Below, one piece after another: positions 42,468 to 51,915 of a stretch of 59,046 bases of DNA. How positions within the stretch are numbered: the stretch's first letter is position 1; every line of letters begins with the position of its first letter. Both the position numbers and the translations under genes were made by a program. The notes beneath the pieces were generated by a model. That model saw nothing but the letters and a program-made list of their open reading frames with translations, did not search any database and was not told the origin of the DNA. Source of the DNA: Geobacillus zalihae NBRC 101842 (lineage in GTDB: Bacteria; Bacillota; Bacilli; Bacillales; Anoxybacillaceae); NCBI RefSeq assembly GCF_001544135.1, contig NZ_BCPV01000017.1, forward strand, positions 1 through 59,046. The letters run 5' to 3'.

Positions 42468-42571
42468 ATGAACGGTCGGTTTAGGTGGAAAACGTGATTT
42501 TGGTCCAATCGTTAGGGATGATCATGAACCTATTTTTCATGAAGAATGGGAAGCAAGAGTACTTTATTGGA
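42468..42571 (+). pseudogene. Relic of nitrile hydratase beta subunit N-terminus
   Basis: From 42481 one frame reads LGGKRDFGPIVRDDHEPIFH followed by EEWEARVL, the pattern of the nitrile hydratase beta subunit start (MNG-IHDLGG--GFGPV---EPVFH-EWE-RV). An upstream ATG-AAC-GGT (MNG, 42468) with GAGGGGATG before it is out of frame by a small deletion between MNG and LGG. After EARVL the homology ends and the ribosome binding site of the amidase follows. I take this as the 5' stub of a deleted nhaB-type gene. Nitrile hydratase and amidase genes are commonly neighbours. Confidence 0.65.
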
Positions 42572-42580
42572 GGAGAAGGT

Positions 42581-44104
42581 ATGGCTGTAAAAAAACCAAC
42601 GATTGAACAATTAAAAAGAATTGCAGAGGAGTTTCATCTCACTCTCACGGATGATGAACTATCTTTATATCAAGAATTAATGGAAGGTACAATTGAATCC
42701 TACAACCGTTTAAATCAGCTTGTAGAACCTAGCCTCCCAGTAAAATATCCACGCACTCCAGGGTATCGCCCAAGCGCTGAAGAAAATCCATACAATGCAT
42801 GGTATTGGAAAACTAGCATAAAAGGAAATAGTACTGGAAAATTAGCGGGGAAAAAAATTGTTCTAAAAGATAATATAAGTCTAGCAGGTGTTCCTATGAT
42901 GAATGGTTCAGCTATTCTAGAAGGTTTTGTACCTGACGAAGACGCTACCATTGTAACTAGGATACTTGATGCTGGTGGAGAAATTGTAGGTAAAGCGGTT
43001 TGCGAAGATTTGTGCCTATCTGGAGGCAGTCATACTTCTGCAACAGGCCCCGTCTTAAATCCACACGACCCTACTAGATCATCAGGCGGTTCTTCTAGTG
43101 GAAGTGCAGCATTGGTTGCTGCAGGTGAAGTTGACATGGCAATAGGCGGCGACCAAGGGGGATCTATTCGGATTCCTAGCTCTTGGTGCGGCGTGTATGG
43201 TCTAAAGCCTACATACGGGCTTGTTCCTTATACTGGGATTTTTCCAATTGAACAGACGATAGATCACACTGGTCCTATTGCTAGAACTGTTGAGGATGTC
43301 GCTTTGCTGCTTGAAGTGATAGCTGGGGCAGATTGCTTAGACCCAAGACAGTCGGGTTTAGCAGTGAAACCATACACAGAATCACTTGTTGGTCATGCTA
43401 AGGATATTAAAATCGGAATCGTAACGGAAGGCTTTGGCTGGGACGGTCTGTCCGAGGAAGATGTAGATCATTTAGTGAGAGAAGCCGCGCATTCTTTGAA
43501 AAATAGTGGAGCAACAGTGGAAGAAGTATCGATTCCCATGCATCGGGATGGCATTCACATCTGGAACGGGATTGGCATAGAGGGGCTTACTTCCTTAATG
43601 GTCAAAGGCAATGGCATGGGAACGAATTGGAAGGGACATTATAGTACGAAACTTCTTGATGCCTATGGGAAAGCACGCAAAATACGAGCCAATGAATTTT
43701 CCGATACAGTGAAAATGACAATCTTGCTTGGACAGTATATGCAGGATCAATATAACGGGAAATATTACGCGATCGCACAAAATCTGGCTCGAACATTAAA
43801 ACAAGCCTATGATCATGCACTAAAAACATATGATGTGCTGATTATGCCAACAACACCGATGAAGGCGACAAAAATTCCTTCTTCGGATGCTTCAAAGGAA
43901 GAAATTATAACGAGAGCTTTAGAAATGATTTATAATACTGCACCATTCAATGTTACAGGACACCCAGCCATGAACGTCCCGTGCGGAAAATCCGAAGGGC
44001 TACCTGTCGGGATGATGATCGTTGGAAGACATGGCGAAGATGACATGGTTTTGCGTGTTGCTCATGCCTTTCAGTCGACACATGAACGTGTTGCTACAAT
44101 ATAA
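42581..44104 (+). CDS. Amidase (amidase signature family)
   Basis: A 507-residue hydrolase of the amidase signature family, converting amides to acids and ammonia through a Ser-cisSer-Lys triad. The lysine lies in GKKIVLKDNISLAGVPMMNG, the serines in DPTRSSGGSSSGSAALVAAG and MAIGGDQGGSIRIPSSWCGV. It is most like amidases of aliphatic or aryl amides found beside nitrile hydratase genes, and a nitrile hydratase relic directly upstream supports that origin. The ATG at 42581 is used because GGAGGAGAAGG precedes it; earlier ATGs belong to the relic. It stands before the ethanolamine genes, so release of ethanolamine from N-acylethanolamides is an alternative. It is AT-rich relative to the backbone. 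Confidence 0.88.
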   Translation: MAVKKPTIEQLKRIAEEFHLTLTDDELSLYQELMEGTIESYNRLNQLVEPSLPVKYPRTPGYRPSAEENPYNAWYWKTSIKGNSTGKLAGKKIVLKDNISLAGVPMMNGSAILEGFVPDEDATIVTRILDAGGEIVGKAVCEDLCLSGGSHTSATGPVLNPHDPTRSSGGSSSGSAALVAAGEVDMAIGGDQGGSIRIPSSWCGVYGLKPTYGLVPYTGIFPIEQTIDHTGPIARTVEDVALLLEVIAGADCLDPRQSGLAVKPYTESLVGHAKDIKIGIVTEGFGWDGLSEEDVDHLVREAAHSLKNSGATVEEVSIPMHRDGIHIWNGIGIEGLTSLMVKGNGMGTNWKGHYSTKLLDAYGKARKIRANEFSDTVKMTILLGQYMQDQYNGKYYAIAQNLARTLKQAYDHALKTYDVLIMPTTPMKATKIPSSDASKEEIITRALEMIYNTAPFNVTGHPAMNVPCGKSEGLPVGMMIVGRHGEDDMVLRVAHAFQSTHERVATI

Positions 44105-44374
44105 AGCTAACTTGTATTGCTAGATAAAAGAATCACAGGAATAAGGCCCATGTATAAAAAATCTTTTTAAAAAATACTGAATATTCGGAAAGAAGAAGTT
44201 CCGTACAGAGTGTTATTTTTATCTTACAACAGACAATGCTAAAACTTAAAGACAGTACAACATTGCTATTTTATTTATTGTAGCTACACATCTATCTTGG
44301 GAAAGGAAAAATAATATTTTACAGAAGAAAAAATCTATTAGATGAAAGAAGAGTATGAAATACTGATTCTACAG

Positions 44375-44400
44375 TTGATTGAAAAATTCTTGAGTATAAT
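44375..44400 (+). promoter_or_regulatory. Possible promoter of the eut operon
   Basis: A perfect -10 box TATAAT (44395-44400) lies 51 bases before the eutA start. The best -35 candidate, TTGATT (44375-44380), is only 14 bases away, so the promoter may need an activator. Confidence 0.4.
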
Positions 44401-44451
44401 ACGAAACCAGCGCCAATAACTGAAACACAGGATTTTTAGGATGTGAGTAGA

Positions 44452-45909
44452 GTGGAAGGTCAATCGATTATTAGCGTGGGAATCGATATCGGAACAAGTA
44501 CGACAAAATTTATTGTAAGTCATTTAAAATATGCAAAAGTATCTAGTCATTTTTCTTTGCCTCGCTACGAAATTGTTGAGAGAAAAATTGTGTATGAAAG
44601 CCCTATGTACTTAACGCCGTTAAAAGAGAAACGGGATGAAATTGATTTGAAAACTCTCACGGGATGGCTTGAAGAGCAATATAAAAAGGCAGGAGTGAAT
44701 GTATCAGAAGTAAAATCTGGCGCTGTGATCATAACCGGCGAAACCGCAACGAAAAAAAATGCAGAGAGCATTCTACATTATTTAGCTGAAAAATCGGGGG
44801 ATTTTGTAGTTGCCATTGCTGGTGCTAGTTTGGAAGCGTTGCTTGCCGGCAAAGGATCTGGTGCTTTTTTGCGATCTAAAGAAGTGAAAGGAACAGTTGC
44901 TAACATTGATATTGGGGGTGGAACAGCGAATGTTGTACTTTTTCGGAGAGGAAAAGTATTAGGTACCATTACCTATCATGTTGGTGGAAGATTAATCGAA
45001 TTAGATCAGAATGGTGAAATTACGTTTATATCCCCATCTATTGAACCATGGTTACATTCGAAAAATTATCGACTGGAGGTAAAGAAAAAAATTTGTTTTA
45101 AAGAAATGCAGCAGATTGTCCAAGAAATGTGCAAAGATATGCTGAATTCGTTAACCGGTCAGAAACTGATCCGGTTGGATGATTCGCTAATTCACAGCAC
45201 GAGTTTTCAAGTGATTCCTCCTATCGATGAGGTGATGATTTCTGGAGGAATTGGTCAGTTGCTTGAGAAAGAAGCTCCTAAAACGATCTATGACACCGCT
45301 GTCTATGGAGATATCGGTCCGCTTCTTGCACATGAAGTAGTAAAGGAGATTGAAAATTGTTCGTTAAAACTAATAAAAGCGACGCAAACATCTCGTGCAA
45401 CGGTAATCGGAGCCGGGATGCAAAGTGCAGAAATTAGTGGGGCTACTATACATGTTGCCCCGTCACGTCTCCCGATCCGCAATTTACCAATCATGATGAT
45501 TGAGCTAGACAATGAACAAATAAAAAACAGAGATTATGTGTATGAGCAAATCAAACATGCGATGATCGAGTGGAAGCAATACTTTCAAGGGGAACAAGAA
45601 ATTCCTTTTGCCATTCATATTCGAGGGATTTCTTATTGTTCATATGCAGTATTAAAAGAAGTAGCCAAGATATTATTTTCGCTTTATGAAAAATACTTTC
45701 CGAGGAATCCTGTTTTAGTAGTCATCTGTGAAAACGATATTGCGAAAGCACTTGGACAATTGCTAGTGCTTCAATCTAACAATAAAGTAGATATCATTTC
45801 GATTGATCAAGTTGTAGTTGAACAAGGTGACTACATTGATATAGGAGAAACAATCAATCAAAGTATGGTTCCTGTAGTCATCAAAACGTTGGCTTTTATG
45901 AAAAATTAG
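44452..45909 (+). CDS. eutA: Ethanolamine ammonia-lyase reactivating factor
   Basis: EutA is an ATP-dependent chaperone that removes damaged cobalamin from ethanolamine ammonia-lyase. At about 485 residues it has the actin-like (ASKHA) ATPase elements SVGIDIGTSTTKFIVSHLK at the N-terminus and ANIDIGGGTANVVLFRRG as phosphate-2, plus VMISGGIGQLLEKEAP (adenosine motif region) and the family C-terminal half. The GTG at 44452 is preferred since AGGA is 10 bases upstream; a GTG at 44443 is too close to that site. It is first in the compact eutA-eutB-eutC-permease operon, 13 bases before eutB. Composition is AT-rich like the rest of the island. Confidence 0.9.
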   Translation: MEGQSIISVGIDIGTSTTKFIVSHLKYAKVSSHFSLPRYEIVERKIVYESPMYLTPLKEKRDEIDLKTLTGWLEEQYKKAGVNVSEVKSGAVIITGETATKKNAESILHYLAEKSGDFVVAIAGASLEALLAGKGSGAFLRSKEVKGTVANIDIGGGTANVVLFRRGKVLGTITYHVGGRLIELDQNGEITFISPSIEPWLHSKNYRLEVKKKICFKEMQQIVQEMCKDMLNSLTGQKLIRLDDSLIHSTSFQVIPPIDEVMISGGIGQLLEKEAPKTIYDTAVYGDIGPLLAHEVVKEIENCSLKLIKATQTSRATVIGAGMQSAEISGATIHVAPSRLPIRNLPIMMIELDNEQIKNRDYVYEQIKHAMIEWKQYFQGEQEIPFAIHIRGISYCSYAVLKEVAKILFSLYEKYFPRNPVLVVICENDIAKALGQLLVLQSNNKVDIISIDQVVVEQGDYIDIGETINQSMVPVVIKTLAFMKN

Positions 45910-45922
45910 GAGGTGATTCAAT

Positions 45923-47284
45923 TTGAAAACAACGATCACATTAATGGGAAAAACTTATCAATTTAAAAGTTTGAAAGAAATTATGGCAAAAGCAAATGAA
46001 GAAAAATCAGGTGATCAGCTAGCGGGTATTCATGCGCAAGATGCACAAGAACGTATTGCAGCAAGACATGTTTTATCAGAGCTAACTCTTGCTGATATTC
46101 GAAATAACCCGCTTTTGCCGCCAGAAGAAGATGAGGTGTCACGTGTCATAGAGGAAGGGGTTAACGAAAAAATTTACGCATCAATTCGAAATTGGACGGT
46201 TGCGGAACTTCGTGAATACCTTCTATCACCAAATGTAACGAACAACGAAATCACTCATATTCGCCGAGGATTAACAAGCGAGATGATTGCCGCAGTAACG
46301 AAGATTATGACAAATTTGGATTTGATCCAAGCGGCATCAAAAATCACAGTAGAAACACGTTGTAACACAACGATTGGTCAAAAGGGACGATTAGCAGGGA
46401 GAGCACAGCCTAATCATCCTAATGATAATTTACAAGGAATCAAGGCAGCGATTTTTGAAGCATTGAGTTACGGCGTTGGGGATGCGGTTATTGGAATTAA
46501 TCCGGTTATTGATACGGCAGACAGTGTGAAGGCGATTTTAAATATGACAAAGGAGTTAATTGAGAAGTGGAATATTCCGACGCAAAATTGTGTTTTAGCA
46601 CATGTAACAACACAAATGAGGGCGATTAAACAGGGAGGGTCAGCAGATTTATTATTTCAAAGTTTGGCAGGTACTGAACAGGGAAACAAAGCATTTGGCA
46701 TTAGCGTGGAATTGCTAGATGAAGCAAATGAACTGATTCTAAAAGAAGGAACAGCCGCTGGTCCGAATGTATGGTATTTCGAGACAGGACAGGGATCGGA
46801 ACTGTCAGCAGATGCTCATCATGGTATTGACCAACTAACGTTAGAAGCTAGGTGCTATGGGCTGGCCAAGCGATATAAGCCGTTTATAGTGAATACAGTA
46901 GTGGGCTTTATTGGCCCCGAGTATTTATATAACAGTAAACAAGTGATTCGTGCGGGACTTGAGGACCATTTTATGGGAAAACTTCATGGCTTGCCGATGG
47001 GAGTGGATGTTTGTTACACCAATCATATGAAAGCGGACCAAAATGATATGGAAAACTTAGCAGTCCTCTTGGCTGCAGCGGGTGTCAATTTCTTAATCGG
47101 TGTGGCTATGGCAGATGATTGTATGCTAAATTATCAATCTCTTAGCTTCCATGACATTGCCACACTAAGAGAATTGCTTCACATGCGACCGGCTCCGGAG
47201 TTTGAGCGCTGGTTAGAAAAAATGGGGATTATGGAAAACGGAAAGTTAACATCAATAGCTGGTGATCCTACTTTATTTTTATAA
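45923..47284 (+). CDS. eutB: Ethanolamine ammonia-lyase, large subunit
   Basis: EutB (453 residues, full length) is the catalytic TIM-barrel subunit of adenosylcobalamin-dependent ethanolamine ammonia-lyase, making acetaldehyde and ammonia. Conserved segments are KITVETRCNTTIGQKGRLAG, RAQPNHPNDNLQGIKAA, FGISVELLDEANELI and MGVDVCYTNHMKADQND. It starts at TTG with an AGGAGGTGAT site upstream. It needs EutC, B12 cofactor and reactivation by EutA, all of whose genes (except cofactor synthesis) surround it. Acetaldehyde dehydrogenase and shell proteins are not encoded in the window. Confidence 0.95.
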   Translation: MKTTITLMGKTYQFKSLKEIMAKANEEKSGDQLAGIHAQDAQERIAARHVLSELTLADIRNNPLLPPEEDEVSRVIEEGVNEKIYASIRNWTVAELREYLLSPNVTNNEITHIRRGLTSEMIAAVTKIMTNLDLIQAASKITVETRCNTTIGQKGRLAGRAQPNHPNDNLQGIKAAIFEALSYGVGDAVIGINPVIDTADSVKAILNMTKELIEKWNIPTQNCVLAHVTTQMRAIKQGGSADLLFQSLAGTEQGNKAFGISVELLDEANELILKEGTAAGPNVWYFETGQGSELSADAHHGIDQLTLEARCYGLAKRYKPFIVNTVVGFIGPEYLYNSKQVIRAGLEDHFMGKLHGLPMGVDVCYTNHMKADQNDMENLAVLLAAAGVNFLIGVAMADDCMLNYQSLSFHDIATLRELLHMRPAPEFERWLEKMGIMENGKLTSIAGDPTLFL

Positions 47285-47310
47285 GCTCTATAAAGGTGGT
47301 GGTATGTGAA

Positions 47311-48153
47311 ATGAATCAAGCGGATATTCAACAAGAGAAGTTGATTATGGAATTACAGACCAAAATATCAGACAAAATAATCGATAAAGACGAAGATGAA
47401 AAAAGTTTTCATTACACTGTGGTTGATTGGTCAACATATGTCCCAAATCCAAAATTTCCTGAAGGAATTGATGAATTGCGAAAAGTAACTCCTGCACGTA
47501 TAGGGGTATGGAGGACGGGGACACGTCCACTGACGAAAACAATTTTAAAATTACAGCTTGATCATGCTGCAGCTGTTGATGCTGTTAACGGAGAAGTCTC
47601 TGATAGTTTACTTAAAGAATTTAATTTATTTACAGTAGAGACTTGTTATGAAAATAAAGAAGTTTATTTAAAGAGACCAGATAAAGGGCGGGTTCTTACA
47701 GAAGAGGCAGTCAAAATGATCCAAGAAAAATGTGTGAAAAATCCTCAAGTACAAATCGTTGTTTCTGATGGATTAAGCGCAAGTGCGATTGAGGCAAATC
47801 TCAGAGACATTTACCCAGCATTGTTGGATGCATTAGAAGTAAATGGGTTAACGCAAGGAACTCCTTTTTTTGTAAAAGGTGGAAGAGTAGCATGCATGGA
47901 TCATATCGGTGAGATCTTGCAACCAGAAGTTCTTGTCCTTTTAATTGGAGAGAGACCAGGTCTTGTTTCTGCCAATTCTATGAGTGCTTATATGTGCTAT
48001 AGACCGAGAAAAGGAACTATAGAATCGGAGAGAACTGTGATTTCTAATATTCATTCAGGAGGTACTCTTCCTGTTGAAGCTGGTGCCTATATTGGTACGA
48101 TTTTAAGAAAAATGATTGATCAAAAAGCTAGCGGACTTCATTTAGAGCTTTAA
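47311..48153 (+). CDS. eutC: Ethanolamine ammonia-lyase, small subunit
   Basis: EutC (280 residues) binds the lower face of adenosylcobalamin together with EutB. Family segments: TPARIGVWRTGTRPLTKTIL, LQLDHAAAVDAVNGEVSD, VQIVVSDGLSASAIEANL and VLLIGERPGLVSANSMSAYM, ending with SNIHSGGTLPVEAGAYIG. The ATG at 47311 is chosen because AAAGGTGGTGG is 8 bases before it; a GTG at 47296 overlaps that site. It is 26 bases after eutB and 26 before the permease gene, so all are one transcript. Confidence 0.94.
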   Translation: MNQADIQQEKLIMELQTKISDKIIDKDEDEKSFHYTVVDWSTYVPNPKFPEGIDELRKVTPARIGVWRTGTRPLTKTILKLQLDHAAAVDAVNGEVSDSLLKEFNLFTVETCYENKEVYLKRPDKGRVLTEEAVKMIQEKCVKNPQVQIVVSDGLSASAIEANLRDIYPALLDALEVNGLTQGTPFFVKGGRVACMDHIGEILQPEVLVLLIGERPGLVSANSMSAYMCYRPRKGTIESERTVISNIHSGGTLPVEAGAYIGTILRKMIDQKASGLHLEL

Positions 48154-48179
48154 CATAATTATTAAGGGGGAAGGATAGT

Positions 48180-49574
48180 GTGGTGAACAATTCTAATCAT
48201 TTGCAAAAGGCGTTAAAACCAATTCATTTATGGGGAATTGCAGTAGGAATGGTGATTTCAGGCCAGTATTTCGGATGGAATTACGGATTTGAGCAAGGTG
48301 GAACGATAGGATTAGCGATTGCCGCGATTATTGTCACTATTTTTTATACGACTTTCATATTTAGCTATTCAGAACTTTCTACATCCATTCCACACGCTGG
48401 AGGACCATCCGCCTATGCAAGAAAAGCGATGGGTCCTTACATGGGGTTTATGACGGGATTAGCCTGTTTACTTGAATTTGTTTTTGCTCCGCCTGCCATT
48501 GCTGTTGCGACTGGAGCCTACATTAACTTTTTAATTCCAAGTATTAACGCTGTGTATGCTACAGTGGCTGTTTTTTCATTTTTTATTTTAATTAATCTAA
48601 TAGGTGTAAAAGGAGCCGCAATCATTGAGCTTGTTGCTACTATTTTGGCATTGATTGGTTTAAGTATTTACTACGTCGCTGGACTGCCTCATGTAAATAG
48701 CTCGGCGATATTTAATGATATGTCATTTTTTAACGGTTGGACAGGAGTATTTGCCTCTATTCCTTTCGCTATTTGGTTTTTTCTTGCTATTGAGGGAGGA
48801 GCGATGGCAGCAGAAGAAGTTCGTAATCCTAAAAAGGATATACCAAAAGGATTTATTTCTGGCATTTTGACATTAGCGACTGCAACCGTTCTTACATTGC
48901 TTGTAACAGCTGGGCTCGGCGGAGGAGAAGGAAAACCTGCTGATTATCCGCTTCCGCAAGCGTTAGCTGGCGTTTATGGTGAAAATAATATTTTACCAAA
49001 AACGGTCGCCATTATTGGTTTGTTTGGGTTAATAGCAAGTCTGCATGGCATAATCATTGGTTACTCCCGACAAACGTTTGCATTAGCCAGAGCGGGATAT
49101 CTGCCTAGATTCCTCTCTAACTTATCAAAAAGAGGAGTTCCGCATTGGGGATTAATTGTACCTGGTATTATAGGAGTAGTTAGTGCTGGTTCTGCTAGCT
49201 TTGCCAATGCTTTGATTATCTTATCTGTATTTGGTGCGATTACCATGTATTGTTTGAGTCTCATATCGCTGTTTGTATTGCGGAAAAAAGAACCTCATAT
49301 GGAACGACCTTTCAAGGTAAGCTATCCAGTTGTTCCGGGAATAGCACTCTTTTTAGGTATTATTTCGTTCTTTTGCGTATTAAAATATAGTGTGTTAACT
49401 ACAAACCTCCCTCTCTTCGGAATTGAAATTCCATTAATCGCTGTAATTTTGTTCGTATTTGGCGCGGGAAGCATTTACTACTTCTTAGTAGGTGCTAAGA
49501 ACATTCGTCCAATATCTGAGGAATTTGTATCTATCGAAGATGTAGCATCTAGTCAGCAGAATGTATCGTTATAA
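48180..49574 (+). CDS. eat: Ethanolamine permease (APC superfamily, Eat type)
   Basis: A 464-residue membrane protein with 12 predicted helices, of the amino acid-polyamine-organocation superfamily. Eat-type features: KPIHLWGIAVGMVISGQYFG and WNYGFEQGGTIGLAIAAII at the N-terminus, IWFFLAIEGGAMAAEEVRNP in the middle, and ARAGYLPRFLSNLSKRGVPH later. It most probably imports ethanolamine for EutBC, as its place in the operon suggests. The start GTG is preceded by AAGGGGGAAGG. Its natural downstream region has been replaced by an IS982-type element 13 bases after the stop, so no native terminator remains. Confidence 0.9.
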   Translation: MVNNSNHLQKALKPIHLWGIAVGMVISGQYFGWNYGFEQGGTIGLAIAAIIVTIFYTTFIFSYSELSTSIPHAGGPSAYARKAMGPYMGFMTGLACLLEFVFAPPAIAVATGAYINFLIPSINAVYATVAVFSFFILINLIGVKGAAIIELVATILALIGLSIYYVAGLPHVNSSAIFNDMSFFNGWTGVFASIPFAIWFFLAIEGGAMAAEEVRNPKKDIPKGFISGILTLATATVLTLLVTAGLGGGEGKPADYPLPQALAGVYGENNILPKTVAIIGLFGLIASLHGIIIGYSRQTFALARAGYLPRFLSNLSKRGVPHWGLIVPGIIGVVSAGSASFANALIILSVFGAITMYCLSLISLFVLRKKEPHMERPFKVSYPVVPGIALFLGIISFFCVLKYSVLTTNLPLFGIEIPLIAVILFVFGAGSIYYFLVGAKNIRPISEEFVSIEDVASSQQNVSL

Positions 49575-49586
49575 GCTTTATAAAAA

Positions 49587-50387
49587 ACCCGTGGTGCTAG
49601 ATAAACTCAAACAAGCATAAAAATAGCCCTTGCATGAGGATCCCCTTAAAATGAAAGTGCAACCAACCATTAAAAAGGAGGATCCCTATGCAAGAGCACT
49701 TTCATTTTACTACAGATCGGGCCAAGATTCAAAAGCAATATGCCGCCATTTTCGTTTTTGTTTCTGCTCAACTTTCATGCATTCAGGTGCATCTTCATCG
49801 TCGAAATCGTCATTTGGTCAAGCAAGAGGACGCTGTCATCATCGCCATTCATCTTTTAGGAAAGCTGCTCGGTTTTACTTCTGAACGGGCGTGGCATCGT
49901 TTTGTCACGGGAAATTTGTTCACAAACGGCTCGTTTCTCGAACGTTCCCGGTATAACCGCCGCTGCCGGGCGCTTGGCTTCGCTATCAAATGGATCCGCC
50001 ATGAGCTGGCAAAACGCGGTCAACATCATGCCTATGCCGTCGTGGACAGCTTGCCGCTCCCATTGTGCCATACGGCAAGAATGCATCGCGTCAAACGGTT
50101 TCAAGAGATCGCCGACATCGGGTATTGCGCTTCCAAAAAGCAATGGTACTACGGGTTGAAGCTGCACCTTCAAGTGACCGATCAAGGGCTGCCAATGGGG
50201 TATGTGGTGACGGAAGCATCTTGCCACGATCGAATCGCAGCCGAAAGCGTGATGACCCAAATTCCCCACCCGTATAACTTCGGGGACAAAGGATTCATTA
50301 GCCGTGAGTTGCAAAAAAGGCTGTACGAAGAATACCAAATGGCGCTTTGGACTCCGTCTCGAAAAAACCAGAAACATCGTGCGTCTG
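49587..50387 (+). mobile_element. IS982-family element, 3' end missing
   Basis: The element begins near ACCCGTGGTGCTAGATAAAC at 49587, carries most of an IS982-type transposase, and is cut at about 50387 by the terminal repeat of an IS1634-like element. The missing right end is not found beyond the inserted element, where a CBO0543 gene fragment follows, so a deletion or rearrangement took place. Confidence 0.75.
49688..50387 (+). pseudogene. IS982-family transposase, truncated
   Basis: About 233 codons of a DDE transposase of the IS982 type. The order SFLERSRYNRRCRALGFAIK, VVDSLPLPLCHTARMHRVK, KRFQEIADIGYCASKKQWYY, YGLKLHLQVTDQGLPMGYVV and PYNFGDKGFISRELQ is characteristic. The first two catalytic Asp positions are present; the C-terminal part that should hold the Glu is lost at the junction with the following element. 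The open frame continues artificially to 50500 through the repeated IS end. The start ATG follows AAAAAGGAGG. Confidence 0.8.
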
Positions 50388-50489
50388 ACTCACATTTCGC
50401 ACCCTCTCGACGAAAATCGGGAGGATTTTTTCGTTCCGACTCACATTTCGCACCCTTCCGACGAAAATCGGGAGGATTTTTTTGCATCG
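50388..50489 (+). repeat. Tandem 51-bp duplication of the IS1634-like left end
   Basis: Two units, 50388-50438 and 50439-50489, both start ACTCACATTTCGCACCCT and contain CGACGAAAATCGGGAGGATT; they differ at a few positions. Each contains the terminal repeat, so the left end of the element is doubled. Confidence 0.85.
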
Positions 50490-50539
50490 ATGTGGAATGA
50501 ATCCTTGACACACAAGGAATGCAAAGGAGTTTGTCCACC

Positions 50540-51915
50540 ATGGATGTTCAAATTTGTGAGATTTATGACAGTTCCTATTTGAATATAATAAGTGCCCTTT
50601 TCCAAGATCTTGACCTTCCCCAGCTCATCGATCGGCTGGTTCCGGTGGATCCCCAATGCCAAACCCGAACCAGCGATGCGGTCAAGCTGATCCTTCTGGA
50701 TATCTTGAGCGGACGACAAGCACTCGTCCATTTGGAGCGATGGGCGCATGAGATCGATTTGTCGAAGCTGATCCGGCCGGGGCTGAAGCCTTCTTGGTTC
50801 AATGATGATGCGTTGGCTCGTCATCTCGACCGCCTGTATGAGGCGGATATTCACAAGGTGATCAGCACTTGCTTGATTCACATTTATCGGAAAGAAGGCC
50901 TTCCTCTCCAGGCCTTCCACGCCGATACGACGGACAAGACCGTTTACGGCGCGTATGAATCGGTCTCGTCAGAGGCCCTGCGGATCACGCATGGCTACAA
51001 CCGGCATCATCGCTGGCAAAAACAGATCGGTTTCGGGCTGATCGGCAACGAGGATGGCATCCCGTTTTACGGCGATGTGCACGACGGCAACCTGCCGGAC
51101 AAAACGTGGAATCCGGAGGTGCTGTCCCGTGTCCACGAACAGCTCAAACAAGCCAAGATTGAAGACGAATGGATTTACGTGGCCGATTCCGCCGCCATGA
51201 CGAAAGACACTCTGGCGCAGACGAAAGCCGCCAACGCCTTTTTGATCACGAGAGGCCCATCGTCGCTCCGAATCGTCAAAGCTGCTCTGGCGGAAGCGGA
51301 TGTCCAACCCGATCCAGCGTGGAGCGACTCCTTTTCGTTGGCCGAGAAAAACGGCGCGGCCGGCCGAAAAAAGGGGTGGAACCCGAGGTGGAGACGCTGT
51401 ATCTTTTGCGCCTGGACGTCGAATTCCACCAACCGGCATGGGAACAGGCAAGACGGAAAGCGTCCCGGTTTGTCCTCGTCACGACCGTTCCGAAGGAATG
51501 GAAAGGCCGAACGATGGATGCTCGAGAAATCTTGAAGTTGTATAAAGGGCAAATATCGGTGGAAATGAACTTCTCCTTTCTCAAAGATCCGTTCTTCACC
51601 GACGAGATTTACGTCAAAAAGCCAGAACGGGTGGCGGTGTTGGGCTATTTATTTCTCTTGGCCTTGGCGATTTACCGCGTCTTTCAGCGCCGGGTGCGTC
51701 AGTTCATCACACCAGAACGCCCGTTAAAGGGCGCCGGAGGCCGCAAGCTGACCCGGCCGACGGGACAGGCGATTTTTCAGCTGTTTCAATATGTGAACGT
51801 CGTCCTGTTCAATCTGCCGGATGGGCGCATCCAACGCTCACTGGATCGCTCCCTTACCCCTGATCAGCGAAGGATTCTGCAGGGATTGGGCATGGATGAG
51901 AGCATCTACGTGTAA
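50540..51915 (+). CDS. IS1634-like DDE transposase in two frames (-1 shift at A AAA AAG)
   Basis: The first frame (50540 to about 51370) has a DUF4277-type N-terminal domain (LDLPQLIDRLVPVDPQCQTR; ILLDILSGRQALVHLERWA) and two catalytic Asp positions (FHADTTDKTVYG, YVADSAAMTKDT). At 51367-51373 the in-frame heptamer A AAA AAG occurs. The -1 frame continues as RPKKGVEPEVETLYLLRLDV and carries YKGQISVEMNFSFLKDP with the catalytic Glu. The full enzyme, about 458 residues, therefore needs a -1 frameshift, programmed or caused by a lost base. The ATG at 50540 follows AAAGGAG. Confidence 0.78.
51367..51373 (+). other. Slippery heptamer A AAA AAG in the IS1634-like transposase gene
   Basis: The codons of the first frame are CGA-AAA-AAG-GGG at 51365-51376, so the heptamer has the X XXY YYZ phase needed for -1 slippage. 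The short hairpin GGG-TGGAA-CCC follows directly. Confidence 0.6.

Noticed and set aside
44342-44419. A 25-codon open frame (MKEEYEILIL...) just before eutA.
   Set aside because: It overlaps the best -10 box of the eut promoter and has no ribosome binding site.
50388-50500. C-terminal extension of the IS982 transposase containing two repeats of SDSHFAP-type sequence.
   Set aside because: These codons are read-through into the doubled end of the IS1634-like element, not a real protein tail.
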